In this document: piece after piece, positions 1-11,529 of the stretch
Position numbering within the stretch: the stretch's first letter is position 1
How the letters are laid out: every line of letters starts with the position of its first letter
Origin: Synanceia verrucosa
Taxonomy: Eukaryota > Chordata > Actinopteri > Perciformes > Synanceiidae
DNA: 64,000 nt
Direction: 5' to 3'
NCBI GenBank assembly: GCA_029721515.1
Contig: CM056550.1
Location: forward strand, 16,863,119-16,927,118
Made by a program: the position numbers and the translations under genes
Notes under the pieces: generated by a model
What the model saw: the letters and a program-made list of their open reading frames with translations, nothing else
Told to the model about the DNA's origin: nothing
Databases searched by the model: none

Positions 1-3000
1 CCTTCAGTTTAACGATGCCACAGCTGTAATCCGGCGTCTCCACTGTGTCTCATTAAAGGACGGAGACTCCAACTCTCTGACCACTGACAACCTGGAGCGT
101 CACGGCCAGCTGAGTCACCATCCTGCGCTGCCAGACGGGGGCGCCCTGCTCTCTGAAGCCAAACTGCAGAGCATCATGAGCTTCCTGGATGAGATGGAGA
201 AGTCTGAGCAGGAGAGGCCACGCTCGGTTACTTCAGGGTCCCACAGAGAGGTCAGCGTCTGGGTTTACTGATCAGTAAGGAGATGAGAAAAGTCTGAGGC
301 TCGTGGATTAATTGTTGAATGTATCCTGTGTGTTCGCAGGCCGTGATGTCCGAGGAGGAGCTGGTCGGTGTCGAGCAGGCCTCGGCCACAGCCGCCGAAA
401 TCACCGGCTCCATGATGAGAATCAAGCTGGAGCTGGAGGAGAAGAAACGCTCAGTCAACATGCTGCAGACAGCACTGGTGAGGAAACACTCCTGTCACAG
501 TTCATTTAAATGTTTTTGCTCCTGTTAGCTGCTGGAAGATGCATTTCCACCGAGAAGTACCTGGGAATTTTAGTCAAATTTCCTAAAATTGTCCTTAATA
601 AGTACTAGAGTTTCTTGTTTATGAATGAAGAGGTACAACTGAAGCAGCAGCAGCAGTCGTTGTCCCTGAAAATCTGCCTGAAATCTGTACTTTCAGACAG
701 GACTACCTCCTTGAATAGGACCTTTTTGGGGATTATCAGTCCCAGGAAGTTAATTTAGATCCTGGTTCTGAAGCTCAAATGGAGGAAAAGTTCCTGCAGT
801 GAAGAAAGGTCTTTAGATGTTCATTGTCTTCCTGTCCTCTCCTGTCCTCCAGGCCCAGCAGAGGGAGCTCACAGTTAGACATGTGAAGGAGACCGAGAAG
901 GAGCTGAGCAGGAACTTCCAGCTCCAGAAGGACCAGTATGAAGCCACCATCCAGAGACACCTGACGTTCATCGATCAGGTAGGTCATAACACAGTCTAAT
1001 CCCTGCAGTACGAGCCTTCTACTCCCTCATGGTCTGAAAAACGTTCTGTCTCTCTTCAGCTCATCAACGATAAGAAGAGTTTGAGTGAGCGCTGTGAAGG
1101 AGTGGTGGGAGAGCTGAAGCAGGTGGACCAGAAGTACACCAAGAAGATCGCACAAATGCAGGAGCAGCATGAGATGGTGAAGACCTTTCACTGCTGATAA
1201 CTTCTGCTGCTCTGCTTGGCATCATGTGTGATGATGTTGTGTAACTTCCTGTCCTGCAGTGCTTTGGTTTAACTCTCTTCTTCTCACCTGTCTTTGTCTC
1301 CGTCCTCGTCTCTACTCCTGTTTTTATTCTGGCTTTTAGGTGTGGCAAATTCTGGGTCCCTTGTGCGAGGTAACTTTTTTCTCCTCTAACCTGGTCATCC
1401 TCGGCACGATCATCTCTCTCATTCTACCATTCCTTTTTCCTTTCATTCTTCTGTTCCTCACCACTACTGTCGGACAGTCTGTCTGCATGTGAGTCTTTTC
1501 TCTTATGTCTACATTTATATAGAAAACCTACTTTGATTTGTCTCTTTCTCCTTCCTCTTATCGTAAACTTGCAACATGCACACACCTTGAGTTTGTCGCT
1601 GCTGTTTTAAAACTGAACAAAGACAAACAGTTCCCTCCTTCCACAGGAAATCAAGAAGCTAAAAGACCTGATGAGTGCCACGGAGAAGATCCGCCGGGAG
1701 AAATGGATCGACGAGAAAACCAAGAAGATCAAAGAGATCACCGTCAAAGGTGAGGAAATGTGAGATTAGCACATCTTTCCTAAAGCTCCCTTAAGATCAG
1801 GGTGTGTAATGAAATTCCACTTTGAGTGAGTGTAACTTTTCCTGGCCACTCTTATCTAAGTGACTTTTAGTTTCACCAAATCCTCGTCTGTGCAGGTGTC
1901 ATGCATCCTTTAGCAGGAATGTGAAACGCCTCCAGCTCTTTTCACTGCTTGTTTCGACTCTGTAACGTCTCTGGCATCAAACTCAAGTTATGTCCTCTGA
2001 CATTACAGAAATAACCCCACAGAGAAATAATACGTTTCTTTACCTTGGCGTGTTTGTTGTTGTGAATATTCAAATACATACAGGCGACCTCGTCCACATT
2101 GTGGAAATCGTCTAAATATTCAGCCATGATACTGTGAATCTTTTAGATAAAACCTCTCCAACACCACAAACTCTCAGGTTTCCACCATGTATTCCTCTAC
2201 TTCTTCTTCAGTGAGACTCAAACGGTACAAGAGCCCTGGTAAATGAAAGAGCAGACCACAGCTCTCCCGCTGTACTGAATCAGTGTCAGACTTTATTATG
2301 TCTGTTAATCAGTGAGACACAAAACATGGTTTGAAAAACACCAGCTAGCCTTGCAGGTGTGGGTTTGTTTCCAGAAACTCACCATGTTCCTGTACTGTTT
2401 CCTGTCTGTGATGAGTTCTGTTTTCACTGATACTTAGTCTGAAATAAATCATCCTTAAAGCACTCTGACTATCCAGACTTTTATTTGAAAAGACATGAAT
2501 CATCTCATTTTTCCCAGTGAGCTGTAAACGTCCTGCAGGCCTGACCAGAACTGGATCTGCCTCCCCCCCACAGGTCTGGAGCCAGAGATCCAGAAGCTGA
2601 TCTCCAAGCACAAACAGGAGCTGAAGAAGCTGAGGACGCTCCACGAGGCGGAGCTGCTGCAGGCCGACGACCGGGCGGCGCAGCACTACGTCCGCCAGTG
2701 TGAGGAGCTCCGTCAGCAGCTGGAGAGGGAGAAGGAGGAGCAGTGTCAGAGAGAGAGGGAGCTGGCCAAGCAGAGGTTCGTTCTCACAGGGTTTACACTG
2801 TTAGCACAGTTAGCTGTTAGCTTCCACTGACTGAAACTCAGGAAGCAGCCTTCATCGTAAATGAAGCCCTCAGTCTCTTCATGCTGACCCGACAGAGGCT
2901 TTTATTTAACCCACTTAATCTGCAGATCATTTTCTCAATTAATTATTAGATCCATAAAAGTCCAAGGAGATGCCTTTAATCGTCTTATTTCATCCAGAAC

Positions 3001-4764
3001 CTAAAGACATTCAGTTTAATGAGATATAAAACAGAAAAGCAGGTGATATTTGACATGCCAGAAAACATTTTCTGACATTTATAGAAATAGTTAAAAAGAT
3101 TATCTAAGTGGTTGATTTTATAGTGGTCAGATAATTGTTGCAGCTCTGGCAGAGTTAATGAGCATCAGATTAAATGCTGTCAGCAGGATGTTAGTTCATT
3201 AGACATGTGTTCTGTGCTGAATAGTAATTATATGACCGGACTGAATATGCAATGGAGATGTATGTTTTAGTATTCAGATGTTTGTATTTTCTTTGTTTCA
3301 TATTTTTGTTGAAGTGTATCCAAGAAGAAATGAGGCAATTACAAGTATAAAAGCATCAAACATGTATACACCTTAAACTTAAGATGTGGATATTTTTAAG
3401 AACTAAAAAAACAATGAAACTGTCCACAAAAACATAAAAACAAACAAAAATAAATAAAATTAAAGGGGGAAGAGGAAAAAACAAGGTTACTTAGGTGCAA
3501 AACACAACAAACTTTTGTTTTTTTATTCAGTGACAAATATCAAACAAACAACAGAGTCCTTCAAAATAAATGTCTTTAATTACACCAAAAGACAGGCTGC
3601 AGCGATGTGCCGTCCATCTCCAAGAGAACGTATTCAGGTGTTTCTGTGTTTCTGTGTCTCAGATACGAGAAGCAGCTCCAGGAAGAGGAGCTGTCGCTGC
3701 AGCAGCAGAGGAGGCGTCTCTACAAGGAGGTGGCTGATGAGAAAGAGAGGCTGGCTCAAGTGGCTGCAAGGTGAGCTTAAACGTCACCTGTGAGGAGTGT
3801 TCATCCTGCAGGAGACACCCTCAGACTGTCCCAGACTGTCCCAGACTGTCCCAGTCCATCCCAGACTGTCTCAGACAGTATATACTTGATTAATCAATTA
3901 ATTGTTTTGATTATAAAATGACAAAAAATGGTGAGAAATATGGATCTGTGTTTCCCAAATATCAGGATGACATCCTCAAAAGTCTCAAATATATCAGTTT
4001 ACTTTCACAAAGGAGGAAAAAAAACAGGAAATATTCACGTTTAACAAACTGTAATATTCAGTTAGTGATGAATGGATTCATTTCTGCAGCTGTAGTGTGT
4101 GATGGGGATTCATTCTCTTCTCTCTGTGTTCTCAGGCAGCGAGCCGAGCTGGAGGATCTGCGTCGACAGCTGGAGGAGAACAGCTGCCTGGCTGGACGAG
4201 CCCTCCGAGAGGAGCTGGACAAGAGCAGAGAGGAGCAGGAGAGGAGGCACCAGGTGACGTCACACTACTGTCTGCACCTCCTTTAACTCCCATCAGAGCT
4301 GCAGCAGCATTAACCAAGTTTTGTTTGTGTGACCAGGTGGAGATGAAGGCGTTACACGACCGTTTGGACATCGAAAAGCAGACCTGGGAGGAAACCTACA
4401 AGAAAAAAGAGGTTTGTTGACCCGATGTGCTTCATTTGATCTCACCAATTCTACCATTTCTTTTTCCTGTTTCCATGTTTTTTGTTTTTTTTTTAGGTAG
4501 ATGTGAGGGTCACACTGTGAAAGACTTTAGAAGGATTTTAAATCACTCTGACAATAATCTGTAATTTGTGATATTAGCCTATAACAACAAGATTAACTGG
4601 ACTTGAAATGTGTGCATTCACAGGAAGTGTGGCTGCTGAGCCGTGAGCGTGAACTCAAAGAAGAGCTGCGACGGGAGCGAGACAAAGAGATCGAGCTCGC
4701 CATCTGGACGCTGGAGGAGGAGACGAGCAAGGACAAGGAGGAGTGTGAGCGGACCGCCGACAAC

Positions 4765-4804
<40 letters not shown>

Positions 4805-5976
4805 TGTGCATGTGAACGTTAACTTTTCACAAATGTTGCATCAGTTCTAATGCGCTGTGGCTGCTTTCAGGGTGAAGCGTGTCAGGGAGAAATACGAGGC
4901 GGAGCTGGTGGAGCTGGAGCGCTCAGAGAGGGAGGCTGTGGAGAAACAGCAGGAGCTGAGGAGGCAGCAGCTGGAGATGGAGGGAGAGCTGATCAGACTA
5001 CAGGCTGCACTGCGACAGAAGGAGCAGGAGACTGAAGACGTCACTCAGGTATGCTGCTGATAATCTCTGTTTATTCATTCGTCACATCACATGGATCAGG
5101 TCTGAACTTCCTCCTTTCTACTCAGACCAGGGACAAACTGGTGGAGGAGCGCCGCAGCTTAGCCGAGGTCATAAGGCAGGAGTTCGCCGAGCGGCTGGTG
5201 ACGACGGAGGAGGAGAACCGCAGGATGAAGGTGGAGGTGTCAGAGGTTCGAGCGAGGCTTCGGCTGGAGGTGGAGAGAGTCACCAGGGAGAAGGAGGAGG
5301 AGCTGGCTGAAGTGCACCAGCGGTAAGAAAGCTTTATGGAAATATTCAGGAAAACTTCCTGTGCGTCTATACTTCTTTACTTCTTTTATGCTCATTGAGG
5401 AGTGTTTGTTCAAAGACTAAACAGACGATGGAAACTCTTTTTCTGAGTCCTAAAGTACGTGACTGATCAGCTGTTTGTGCTGCATCACAAACACCAGCTG
5501 ACATAAAAGAATCGTCCCTCCATTCATAGAGGGTTGTTTTATTCTTCTTCTATGTGTAGCCTATAATTAAAGGTTCCTATTTCACATTTTCACTTTTTTT
5601 CTGTATTTCTAAAATAGCTGTGAACTTGCTTGATGATGCAGGATGTGGACAGCTCCATGTTGTCCACGGTCATTCACCTGGGAAGTGAAAACAGCAAATG
5701 AAAAAAACTTATTTTGCTGAACATGCTCTTTTTCTGTGCTTTTCCAGAGTGAAGTCGGCCATCTTGAAGAAGGAAGAGACGCTCAGTAATCTCCGTAAGC
5801 AGCATGAGGTGAGAGGCCTGGTGGCGTCCGTCTGTCTGTCAGAGCATCGTTAACAAAGACAGGTGATTGACGACGTGTTCGAATGTGTTCCTGTGCTCTG
5901 ATAGGCTGCCCTGAAGAGGGCGGACCACCTGGAGGCCCTGTGGGAGCAGCAGAGGAAGCAGCTGCTGGAGAAGTGA
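1..5976 (+). CDS. cep131: cep131 (AZI1), C-terminal part, 14 exons; 5' end outside window
   Basis: Centrosomal protein of 131 kDa, a centriolar-satellite and ciliary coiled-coil protein. Visible exons are 1-250, 340-477, 853-978, 1060-1176, 1647-1749, 2574-2775, 3663-3770, 4136-4253, 4337-4411, 4624-4766, 4871-5048, 5126-5322, 5748-5808 and 5905-5976 (TGA). Phase is kept at every junction, giving 628 codons. The first exon is open from base 2, so it or its predecessor starts upstream. The protein is almost all charged heptad coiled coil rich in E, K, R and Q. Stretches I recognise from human CEP131 include SIMSFLDEMEKSEQERPRS, YEATIQRHLTFIDQLI, KIKEITVKGLEPEIQKLI, RDKEIELAIWTLE, EVIRQEFAERL and the tail EVHQRVKSAIL..KQHEAALKRADHLE. 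Human CEP131 is about 1080 residues, so more than half is here. The identity comes from remembered family sequence and from pvalef and aatk lying downstream. Confidence 0.95.
2893..3150. repeat. Degenerate teleost dispersed repeat in a cep131 intron
   Basis: AT-rich block bounded by motifs such as TTTTCTCAATTAATTATTAGA on the left and GATAATTGTTGCAGCTCT on the right. It contains 'GACATTCAGTTTAATGAGATA' followed by 'ACAGAAAAGCA'. Its parts resemble the copies at 3884-4075 and 53155-53345. This layout, with AATTAATC-like inverted ends and a 'gagctgcaac' edge, is common in teleost introns. The family name is not assigned. Confidence 0.6.
3821..3876. repeat. Short tandem repeat, about 10-bp CCCAGACTGT unit
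   Basis: About five imperfect copies of CCCAGACTGT in the intron just after the cep131 exon at 3663-3770. There is no sign of function. Confidence 0.7.
3884..4075. repeat. Degenerate teleost dispersed repeat, second copy
   Basis: Starts with GATTAATCAATTAATTG. It continues through 'AAAAAATGGTGAGAAATATG', 'GTGTTTCCCAAATATCAG', 'GATGACATCCTCAAAAG', 'AGTTTACTTTCAC' and 'AGGAAATATTCACGTTTAAC'. This is the same family as the blocks at 2893-3150 and 53155-53345. It ends about 60 bp before the cep131 exon at 4136. Confidence 0.65.
4767..4800. repeat. (GT)17 microsatellite starting at a cep131 splice donor
   Basis: Seventeen GT units begin directly after the last base of the exon at 4624-4766. The first GT of the repeat is therefore the splice donor. 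Confidence 0.9.
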
Positions 5977-7640
5977 CGGACAGGAAGTGACTGTGAAGTC
6001 CCTTCCTGTCACAACAAGACTGAACCTGTGGAGCTGCAGTGGGTTGAACAAGAGAGTGAACCTTGTCCTCCCTCACTGGAGAAACACAAAAGGGGAAATG
6101 CACTGGGCTTCACTGTACAGCACCTCCTCCTCCTCCTCCTCCTCCTCCTCCCAGGCATGACGGAGCGTGCTCCTGATTTAAATGCCACAGACCAGATGGC
6201 ACTAGATGGACTCCCTGTTCTTCTCCCCTTTCCAGAGGAGGATATTTCTGTGACTGTACCCTCCTCCTCCTCCCCCTCCTCTCTGGAGCAGGAACACTTC
6301 CAGATGTTTCTGTAAACCAGCCCAGGCCTGTGCTGGTGTAGAATCCCACTAACAACCAGGAGTCACAGATCAGTCAGAGCTGTTTGTCCAGCTCCTGGCG
6401 CCCCTTCTTTCTGCTGAGTCATGGTTTTGTCCCCAGGCCCCCTTAAGGCGAGCGCTAATTACAGGATCTAGAAGCTAGAAGCGCTCCCTCTCTACCGCCC
6501 CGTGACTCGCTCGGATTTAACAAAGAAGTTAGAGGTGATATACCAACAGTGGTTACAGGCTAAAGTTAGAGTGTGTGTAGGACGTTGCTAGAAAGAACAA
6601 TAGGATGCAAATTAAAGAAGAAAAAAAAAGGTAAAGTGAGCGAAGAACACTTGGACGTCTGACAGCTTGTTTGAGGTCATAGACGGATGGATGGTGGTAG
6701 GAAAGTTTGTGAATGTGAGGGAGAAAGAAGAGGAGAGAGGATCTGAAGAAGGAATGCAGAGAAAGGAAATGTTTCCAGGATTAGAGAGGCAGAGCTGGGA
6801 CCGAGGTTGGTTTGAGGGTTGAGGGGCACCAGGCACCATGTGACCAGAGCTCTGCTAAATACCATGTACTGTAGGTTTGAGACAAAACACACCAAACTCA
6901 GCAGGAGGAGGAGGGGGCCTCACCATAAACACTGGAAATGTGTTTCTCATTGATTTTTCTTTCTAACTTCTTAATGTTGAAGACTGAACAGACACAACGG
7001 GTCTTTGTGGATAAGATGTCAGTAAGAAGGAGGCAGCGAGGGGTGCAGAGAGAAACTCGAAACCTGGAAGTGAAGCCTCGTTTAGAGGCAGCAAGATGTG
7101 AAAGACAGGAAGTATTTATTCTGCTTCTCTTTCTCTTTATTTATTTTCAAATTTAGCACTCTTTCACGACCTTTAGCAGCAGAAAGGTCGAGGATTTGAA
7201 GTAAATTTTTACACTTAGCTAAGACTTTATAACTGTGCCATTTGTAGATGGTTTAAATCCAGTATGTCAGGTTTTTCTGATATGGGAGTTGTCTGAGCCT
7301 CAATGTAAAGGGTTCATATGAAGGGTAGCGTAGGGGTTAACGCAGCGCGGCATTATGGGTAATGCGGTTTCTCTCAATGAGAGTCACAGCAGCCAAACCG
7401 AACCACGAAATCAATCCAGAAGTAAAATAAATCCACACAAAGACCCTGCTGTTGTTGTTTTTTTCTTTTGTCATTTTGTACACGAGCCATTCCAGCTGAC
7501 TCCTCTGACGTCTACATCAACAAACACGGTTTTCTTCTCTCATTTTAGTTTTAGTTCCTAGTGTTCGTCGAGGTTTTGGTTCGTAAAACTGTGAAGAAGA
7601 TGGTGACTGATCTTTCTGCAAAAAAGAGAATAAAAGCAAA
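5977..7640 (+). other. cep131 3' UTR and following non-coding DNA
   Basis: Non-coding sequence after the cep131 stop. A (CTC)n run lies at 6123-6151 and a second CTC-rich stretch at 6261-6285. Candidate poly(A) signals are ATTAAA near 6611, AATAAA near 7427 and AATAAA near 7628. The sequence does not show which one is used. No other gene is seen here. Confidence 0.5.
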
Positions 7641-9416
7641 GGCTGTTTGGGAAGACACGCTGTTTGTCCTTTCTGTCCTGTGGGGGGAAAAAGACAATTG
7701 TTTGCTTGTTTAGGTCCCTCCACCCTCCTCCCAGAACTCACAGATCTTCAGTGAGATGTCGTCGTTGTTCATTCCTGAAATGTCTGCAGCTGTTTCTTCT
7801 CTAAATGTCATCCCAGCTGCCTTGATGGAGTTAAACTCACCTCAGGGATGTTTCAGCCTATACATCTGGAATAATGTCCAGAGCTGACCCACTTCTTCTT
7901 CCTCCTCCTCTTCCCCTTTTTTTCCTCCAGCTCACTCACTTCCTCCACACTGCCAAAGCAACCGGTGGTGTGTACTGAAACGTGTCTCTCCTTTCAGAGT
8001 ATTTCCTTTCTTTTCACAGAGTAAACCAAACCCCGGAGAGGAGCACCGACTGGTGACTCCCAGCTGACTGACTGCAGGGACGGATGGAGGGATGAATGGC
8101 TCTTGATGTAGGGATGAATGGCTCTAGTGACAGACTGAAGTGTCCTCATTCTCTCTGAGAAGCCGTCAGCTGTGCTGAGGACGGTCAGGCTGCATGTTCC
8201 TGCTTGTCACTTCACGGTTTCTCTGTTCCTTCTTGCCTTCACTGTGTGGTCGTCCTCCACATTGTGAGCATAGCAGAGATCCTCAGAGGCGCCTGCTCAT
8301 GTCCAACTTTATTGCAGCCTGGAGTGGGCTCTTCTTTCTTCCCCTCCCTCCATGCAGTGGAGTTGAGGGGGGTTGACCAATTGCCAGCAGCTGTTGCTCA
8401 TTTCACAATGGTCCCGCCCATACAGTGCCGAGGCTGGCAGAGCAGCTCCACTAGATGAGCTCCAAACTCAGAGGAGTAAGTCTGCGGTAGGACCATCATG
8501 ACGGAAAGAGCGAGACCACAGGACGAAGAGGACTTTCTGCCGGTGAGAGGACATTTCATTCTTTATTTTAAAGAGTTAGACATGAGACAGTCCTCTGGCT
8601 GCAGGGAAGAGTCATGGTTTAGACATCTCTGCTAAACCTGCAGCCTGTATTTTTGTGGTGCTCTTATCAGAGAGCAGAGATAATCACTGGATCACATTCC
8701 TTCCATTCCCACCATGTCGCCTCAGCCAGGAGAGCACCAGTCTGGGACTTTCTGTCACCCACTGGGTCATCAGTGCTGTTGCTTTTTGTCCTCGTTCGCT
8801 CTGTTATCAAGTGGTTTAAAGAAAAGCAGCTCAGGGCCTGACTAAAGAGCAGAGGCCGGCCTCTGGCTCTGTTTATGACACTTACAAAGAGGTGAGAAGT
8901 GAAGGGGTGGTGCTCAGAGAACCTCCACAGACTCCCAGCATTCGTTCGTCCAGGCCTCAGTTTCCTGTCACATAGGGTTTCTGCTGGCGATCTGCTTCCT
9001 GTTCAGCTTTTCTCATTGTCTCATTCACATTTTGTCATGCAGCCGCAGTGTTTCCTCTTTTCTGTGAGGGTAGAAAGCAGATAAATACCAGAGAAACCTT
9101 ATGACACTGTGTGTCCAAGGGCATGAGAAAAGGTTTCATTAAAAAGGGATTATTTGGGACTCTGTTGAAAGATGAAGTCTTTTCCTTCATTCCAACTCCT
9201 CTCCTCCCACTGTAGCTGTGCTGAGAGAAGAGTGGAGAGGAGCCCAGATCTGGGCTCATTAAATCCCCTCCACCACCTCCTCCTCCCCACGCCTGGTCGA
9301 CCAAAAAAAAAAAACCCACCCTGTCCTGAGCAGGACGGCATCCTCGCCTCCATCCTGCACCTCCTCATGCTCCTCCAGGTGGAGAGGAGGGCCGGGCCCT
9401 GGCTGCTCGCTTCGTG
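7641..9416. other. cep131 / st6galnac2 intergenic region and 5' flank
   Basis: No conserved coding exon is visible. It should contain the sialyltransferase promoter and 5' UTR, but I see no clear TATA box or CpG-rich block. A possible upstream exon lies at 8498-8542: an ATG, 15 open codons and a GTGAGA donor. It does not join in frame to the coding exon at 9417, so at most it would be a leader exon with its own short ORF. Confidence 0.4.
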
Positions 9417-11495
9417 ATGGGGATGGCGCTCCAGAGGCGGCTGGTGGTCGGCGTGGTAACCCTCAGCTCGCTGCTGTGCGTCTACGTCCTGTGTGTTTAC
9501 CTGGAGAAGCCTCTGTCCTGGTCCATGGTGCCTCTGAGACGTTTCCACAGCTTCACACAGGAGACGAGCAGGTGAGCGACGGGACGACGCCTGATGATAA
9601 CTCACTAAACCTTTCCAATGCAACATGCAAACACCTGATAAAAACATTTTGAAAAGGACTTCACGATAAGATACGTATCACGATGCTTGATTCACGATAC
9701 GATATATTATTGCGATATTGTGATATTCTACATAGATCACTGAGAAATTTAAAATGCAGCTTAAAATATGGTTAAGTATGGAATTTTTTTTTAATGTAAA
9801 TTTTTATTACAACGTGCAGAAGTTGTTCTGGATTTACAATTTTCCCCCCAAAACATTTTTTTCTTGATATATTGCCATATCAATATTTTTTCCCCTAAAA
9901 ATCACTTTAGGTTAGAAAGATGGATGTGTCCAGATATTTAATATAAGTAACATACAGGAAGTACAAAAACAGTTTTACAAATTAAAATTTAAAATACACA
10001 CTTATGTCAAACAGTAGATGCTATAATTAAGATTGTTTTTATTTTATGTATTACTCCACTTTAATTTAAGGGTGTTTCATACATGTTCTCTTAACTTTAG
10101 GAAAAAGCAGCATGACCATGATGCTAAATATTCAGCGAGGCGAGCAGGGAATTTTATTTTATGATCACGTGTTTCTGCTGAAGCAAATTAAAAAAACAAC
10201 CAGGAAGTGAAAGTGGAGCAAAGTCTGCTGATACCTCAGGAAAACATGAGCTGACGGCAAATATCAAACATGAGGACTTAATTATTTTAGAGGATGAATT
10301 AGCGTCACACACGTTAAGTACGAGAGTGAAAATGAACTCAGCAGAGAAAAAGTGTTAAAAATGAAATCCATGCACACATTTTTTCATACCATATTTTCCT
10401 ACAGCGCCCAGAAAATAAAATCATGGGGAATAAACAGAACATTATTTATTCAAGTAGGACATTTTAATGTTAAAATCAAAAGTGTGTCAAAGTCAATGTG
10501 AGTTCGGCGTCGATGTTTGTTAAATAGCTTCAGAGCTGAGGTCAGATTCAGCAGGAAAATGGGTTTAAAGGGTTAAACTTTTAGATCATGAGTGCTATGA
10601 AAAGCTCCATGTGTGTTTTTTGGTCACTGAGGAGCCACTAATGAGAGAAAGGCCCTGCAGTCACTGTTTGCTCCAGCAAATCCTGAAATGTAAGCTTTGT
10701 TGTGGAGGGCAGGCGACAGGCCCAGATAAGATGCATTAAGTCAGGAAGGGATGGCTGCTCCTCAAAGCTTCGTTTCAGACACTAAACGCTGAGTTTGGGC
10801 TCGCAGCTCTTTCATTTTAAAAGCTCCTCTTTAATCTGAAAGCCAAGAAATAAATAAGGTGCCCACTTCCTGCTGGTGTTCCACCTTCCTGACAGGATGA
10901 GAAGACTTCCGCATTCAGAAAATCCAATAAAAATGATTCTGTTATTCTATTCTGTGTGAATATCGAAACAAACTTGCAGCATATTAAAGTATGTCAATAT
11001 TAAATATGTATTAAAGTTAATGAACAAAATAAAACAGTGAAAATCTTTTTAATATTTTAATATATTTTTTTAACAAAATAATGTGTTTGTCTCTCTTTAT
11101 TTCAGTTTCATGTGTCTCTAGGTGACACATGAAACTTCCTGCAGTCGGACCTTTGCTCTTTGTTCATCATTAACACGTTTCAGCTGCTTTATTGCTCCTC
11201 AGTTTAGGGTCTTGTTATGGGACTTGTGAGCTTTATTTACTGCCGAATGACATCATAAAGAGCCTTGGTGATAAGGTGATCGCCGTGGTTACCTGAGTGT
11301 GCAGCTCCTTTCTGTCCTGAATGTCTTAAATTAAGCTTTTCAGAAACATTCTCTTTCTTCCATCATATTTCAGCTCTATACTTATTCAGGTCATGTGATA
11401 AGCCGTCTCCATGGCAACTGACAATTAACATTTAACCACTCAGATGACAAGCAGCCTCCACCCTCTTCGTACACTCTAAATTTCCCTTCAGATCC

Positions 11496-11529
<34 letters not shown>

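Noticed and set aside
9150..9647. 165-codon minus-strand ORF
   Set aside because: It is antisense to the first coding exon of the sialyltransferase and to low-complexity sequence; a shadow frame.
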